Source of the DNA: Pseudomonas fluorescens
GTDB taxonomy: Bacteria; Pseudomonadota; Gammaproteobacteria; Pseudomonadales; Pseudomonadaceae
Direction: 5' to 3'
NCBI RefSeq assembly: GCF_000967965.1
Contig: NZ_LACC01000002.1
Location: forward strand, 365,357 to 429,356
Length of the DNA: 64,000 bases
This document shows, piece by piece, positions 63,371 to 64,000 of this stretch. How positions within the stretch are numbered: position 1 is the first letter of the stretch; every line of letters begins with the position of its first letter. The position numbers and the translations under genes were made by a program. Under the pieces are notes generated by a model, which saw nothing but the letters and a program-made list of their open reading frames with translations, made no database searches and was not told the origin of the DNA.

Positions 63371-63906
63371 CCCCGCGTCCCGCAGGCTTGCACCGGCTTG
63401 AGGTGCGGTACGAAATTGCACGGCCGGTGGCGCGCGTCGAGTTGCTCGGCAAGGATGCCTTCCCAGGCGGTGCGGCAGGCACCCGTGGAGCCCGGCAGGC
63501 AGCAGACCAGCGTGCCATTGGCCAGCCCGGCCAGTGCCCGGCTCTGCACCGTGGAGGTGCCGATGTCGAGGATCGAAATCGCCCGGAACAGCTCACCGAA
63601 GCCATCGATCTGCTTATCCAGCAAACAGGCCACTGCCTCGGGTGTGCTGTCGCGGCCGGTGAAGCCGGTGCCGCCGGTGATCAGCACCACCTGGATGCCG
63701 TCGTCGGCAATCCAGTTCGCCACCTGCGCGCGGATCTTGTACAGGTCGTCCTTGAGCAGGTTGCGCTCGCTGAGGGTGTGGCCGGCTTCCAGCAAACGGC
63801 TGACGAGTAATTGGCCGGAGGTGTCATTGGCATATTCACGGGTATCGCTAACGGTCAGCACGGCAATATTCAGGGGTATAAACAATGCATCCGGTTTGAC
63901 GCTCAT
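63367..63906 (-). CDS. moaB: Molybdenum cofactor biosynthesis protein B
   Basis: A 179-residue MoaB/MogA-fold protein that adenylates molybdopterin. LNIAVLTVSDTREYANDTSGQLL and QVVLITGGTGFTGRDSTPEAV form the MPT-binding loops; GSTGACRTAWEGIL closes the domain. GGAG precedes ATG 63906 on the minus strand. The stretch 63907-64000 is its A+T-rich upstream region and holds no other gene. Confidence 0.94.
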   Translation of the reverse strand: MSVKPDALFIPLNIAVLTVSDTREYANDTSGQLLVSRLLEAGHTLSERNLLKDDLYKIRAQVANWIADDGIQVVLITGGTGFTGRDSTPEAVACLLDKQIDGFGELFRAISILDIGTSTVQSRALAGLANGTLVCCLPGSTGACRTAWEGILAEQLDARHRPCNFVPHLKPVQACGTRG

Positions 63907-64000
63907 GGAGTTCTCCGGCAGATATAATTTAAATGACTTCCGAAGACTAATTCGATAAATAAAGCCGTGTCTAATCACTCTAAGGAAACTCTGAAAAAGA

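Noticed and set aside
1..64000. CRISPR arrays, insertion sequences or prophage genes
   Set aside because: No regular direct repeats with spacers, no transposase or integrase frames and no phage structural genes were seen.

Overview
The window looks like chromosomal DNA of a Pseudomonas of the fluorescens group. The evidence is its high G+C coding bias, the many REP-type palindromes with a GTGGGAGCGGGCTTGC-like core between genes, and typical Pseudomonas families (DUF6124, CioAB, TorF-like porin, RlhA, polar Hcp). No gene names were looked up; all calls come from reading the translated sequence.

Layout. 1-79: the last codons of a GGDEF protein. 271-3270: an MFS carrier, a ModA-like periplasmic binding protein and a convergent LysR regulator. 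3429-6410: a Kef-type cation/proton antiporter and the AlkC DNA glycosylase. 6544-10999: a LysR regulator divergent from a GMC oxidoreductase and an MHS-type MFS carrier. 11054-17520: mostly housekeeping or unknown genes (DUF427, topoisomerase III, GNAT, ProA-like dehydrogenase, DoxX). 17589-24061: nitrilase, GlxA-type regulator, GST, tRNA-Gln, a small anchored protein, RlhA and RidA. 24185-28450: a porin, a secreted amidohydrolase, a LysR regulator and a NIPSNAP protein. 28718-33076: a phosphonate operon (Fe-alcohol dehydrogenase, OPA-type carrier, LysR, PhnX) that has no PhnW transaminase. 33118-36242: an AraC regulator/Fsr-type exporter pair and a LuxR regulator. 36383-37469: a DUF6124 gene with a strikingly structured leader, and a truncated orphan ParS/MbcA-type antitoxin. 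37603-43143: a polyamine-type ABC transporter (ATPase, Tat-exported binding protein, two permeases) with an aldehyde dehydrogenase. 43454-45380: a phosphoesterase and a zinc alcohol dehydrogenase.

45435-49029 is a minus-strand glycan operon: UDP-glucuronate 4-epimerase family, GT2 transferase, a small LAB_N membrane protein interrupted by an amber codon, and an ArnT-like transferase. It probably attaches a sugar acid to a lipid-linked or LPS acceptor. A short upstream ORF overlaps the epimerase start. 49229-50843 holds a SleB-like hydrolase and a CAP-domain protein.

50880-54660 is an A+T-richer accessory island. It contains a complete archaeal/eukaryotic-type prolyl-tRNA synthetase, then an hcp gene, a glycine-zipper putative T6SS effector and a small membrane protein likely to be its immunity partner. 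54764-63906 is core respiration and molybdenum metabolism: CioAB oxidase with a DUF2474 peptide, an FdhF/YdeP-like molybdoenzyme, and moaA, moeA and moaB for its cofactor, with a bestrophin-like channel between them.

The points most worth a second look are the DUF6124 leader with mutually exclusive pairings and a hidden ribosome site, the ProRS/Hcp island, the PhnW-less phosphonate operon, and the amber codon and short upstream ORF in the glycan operon.
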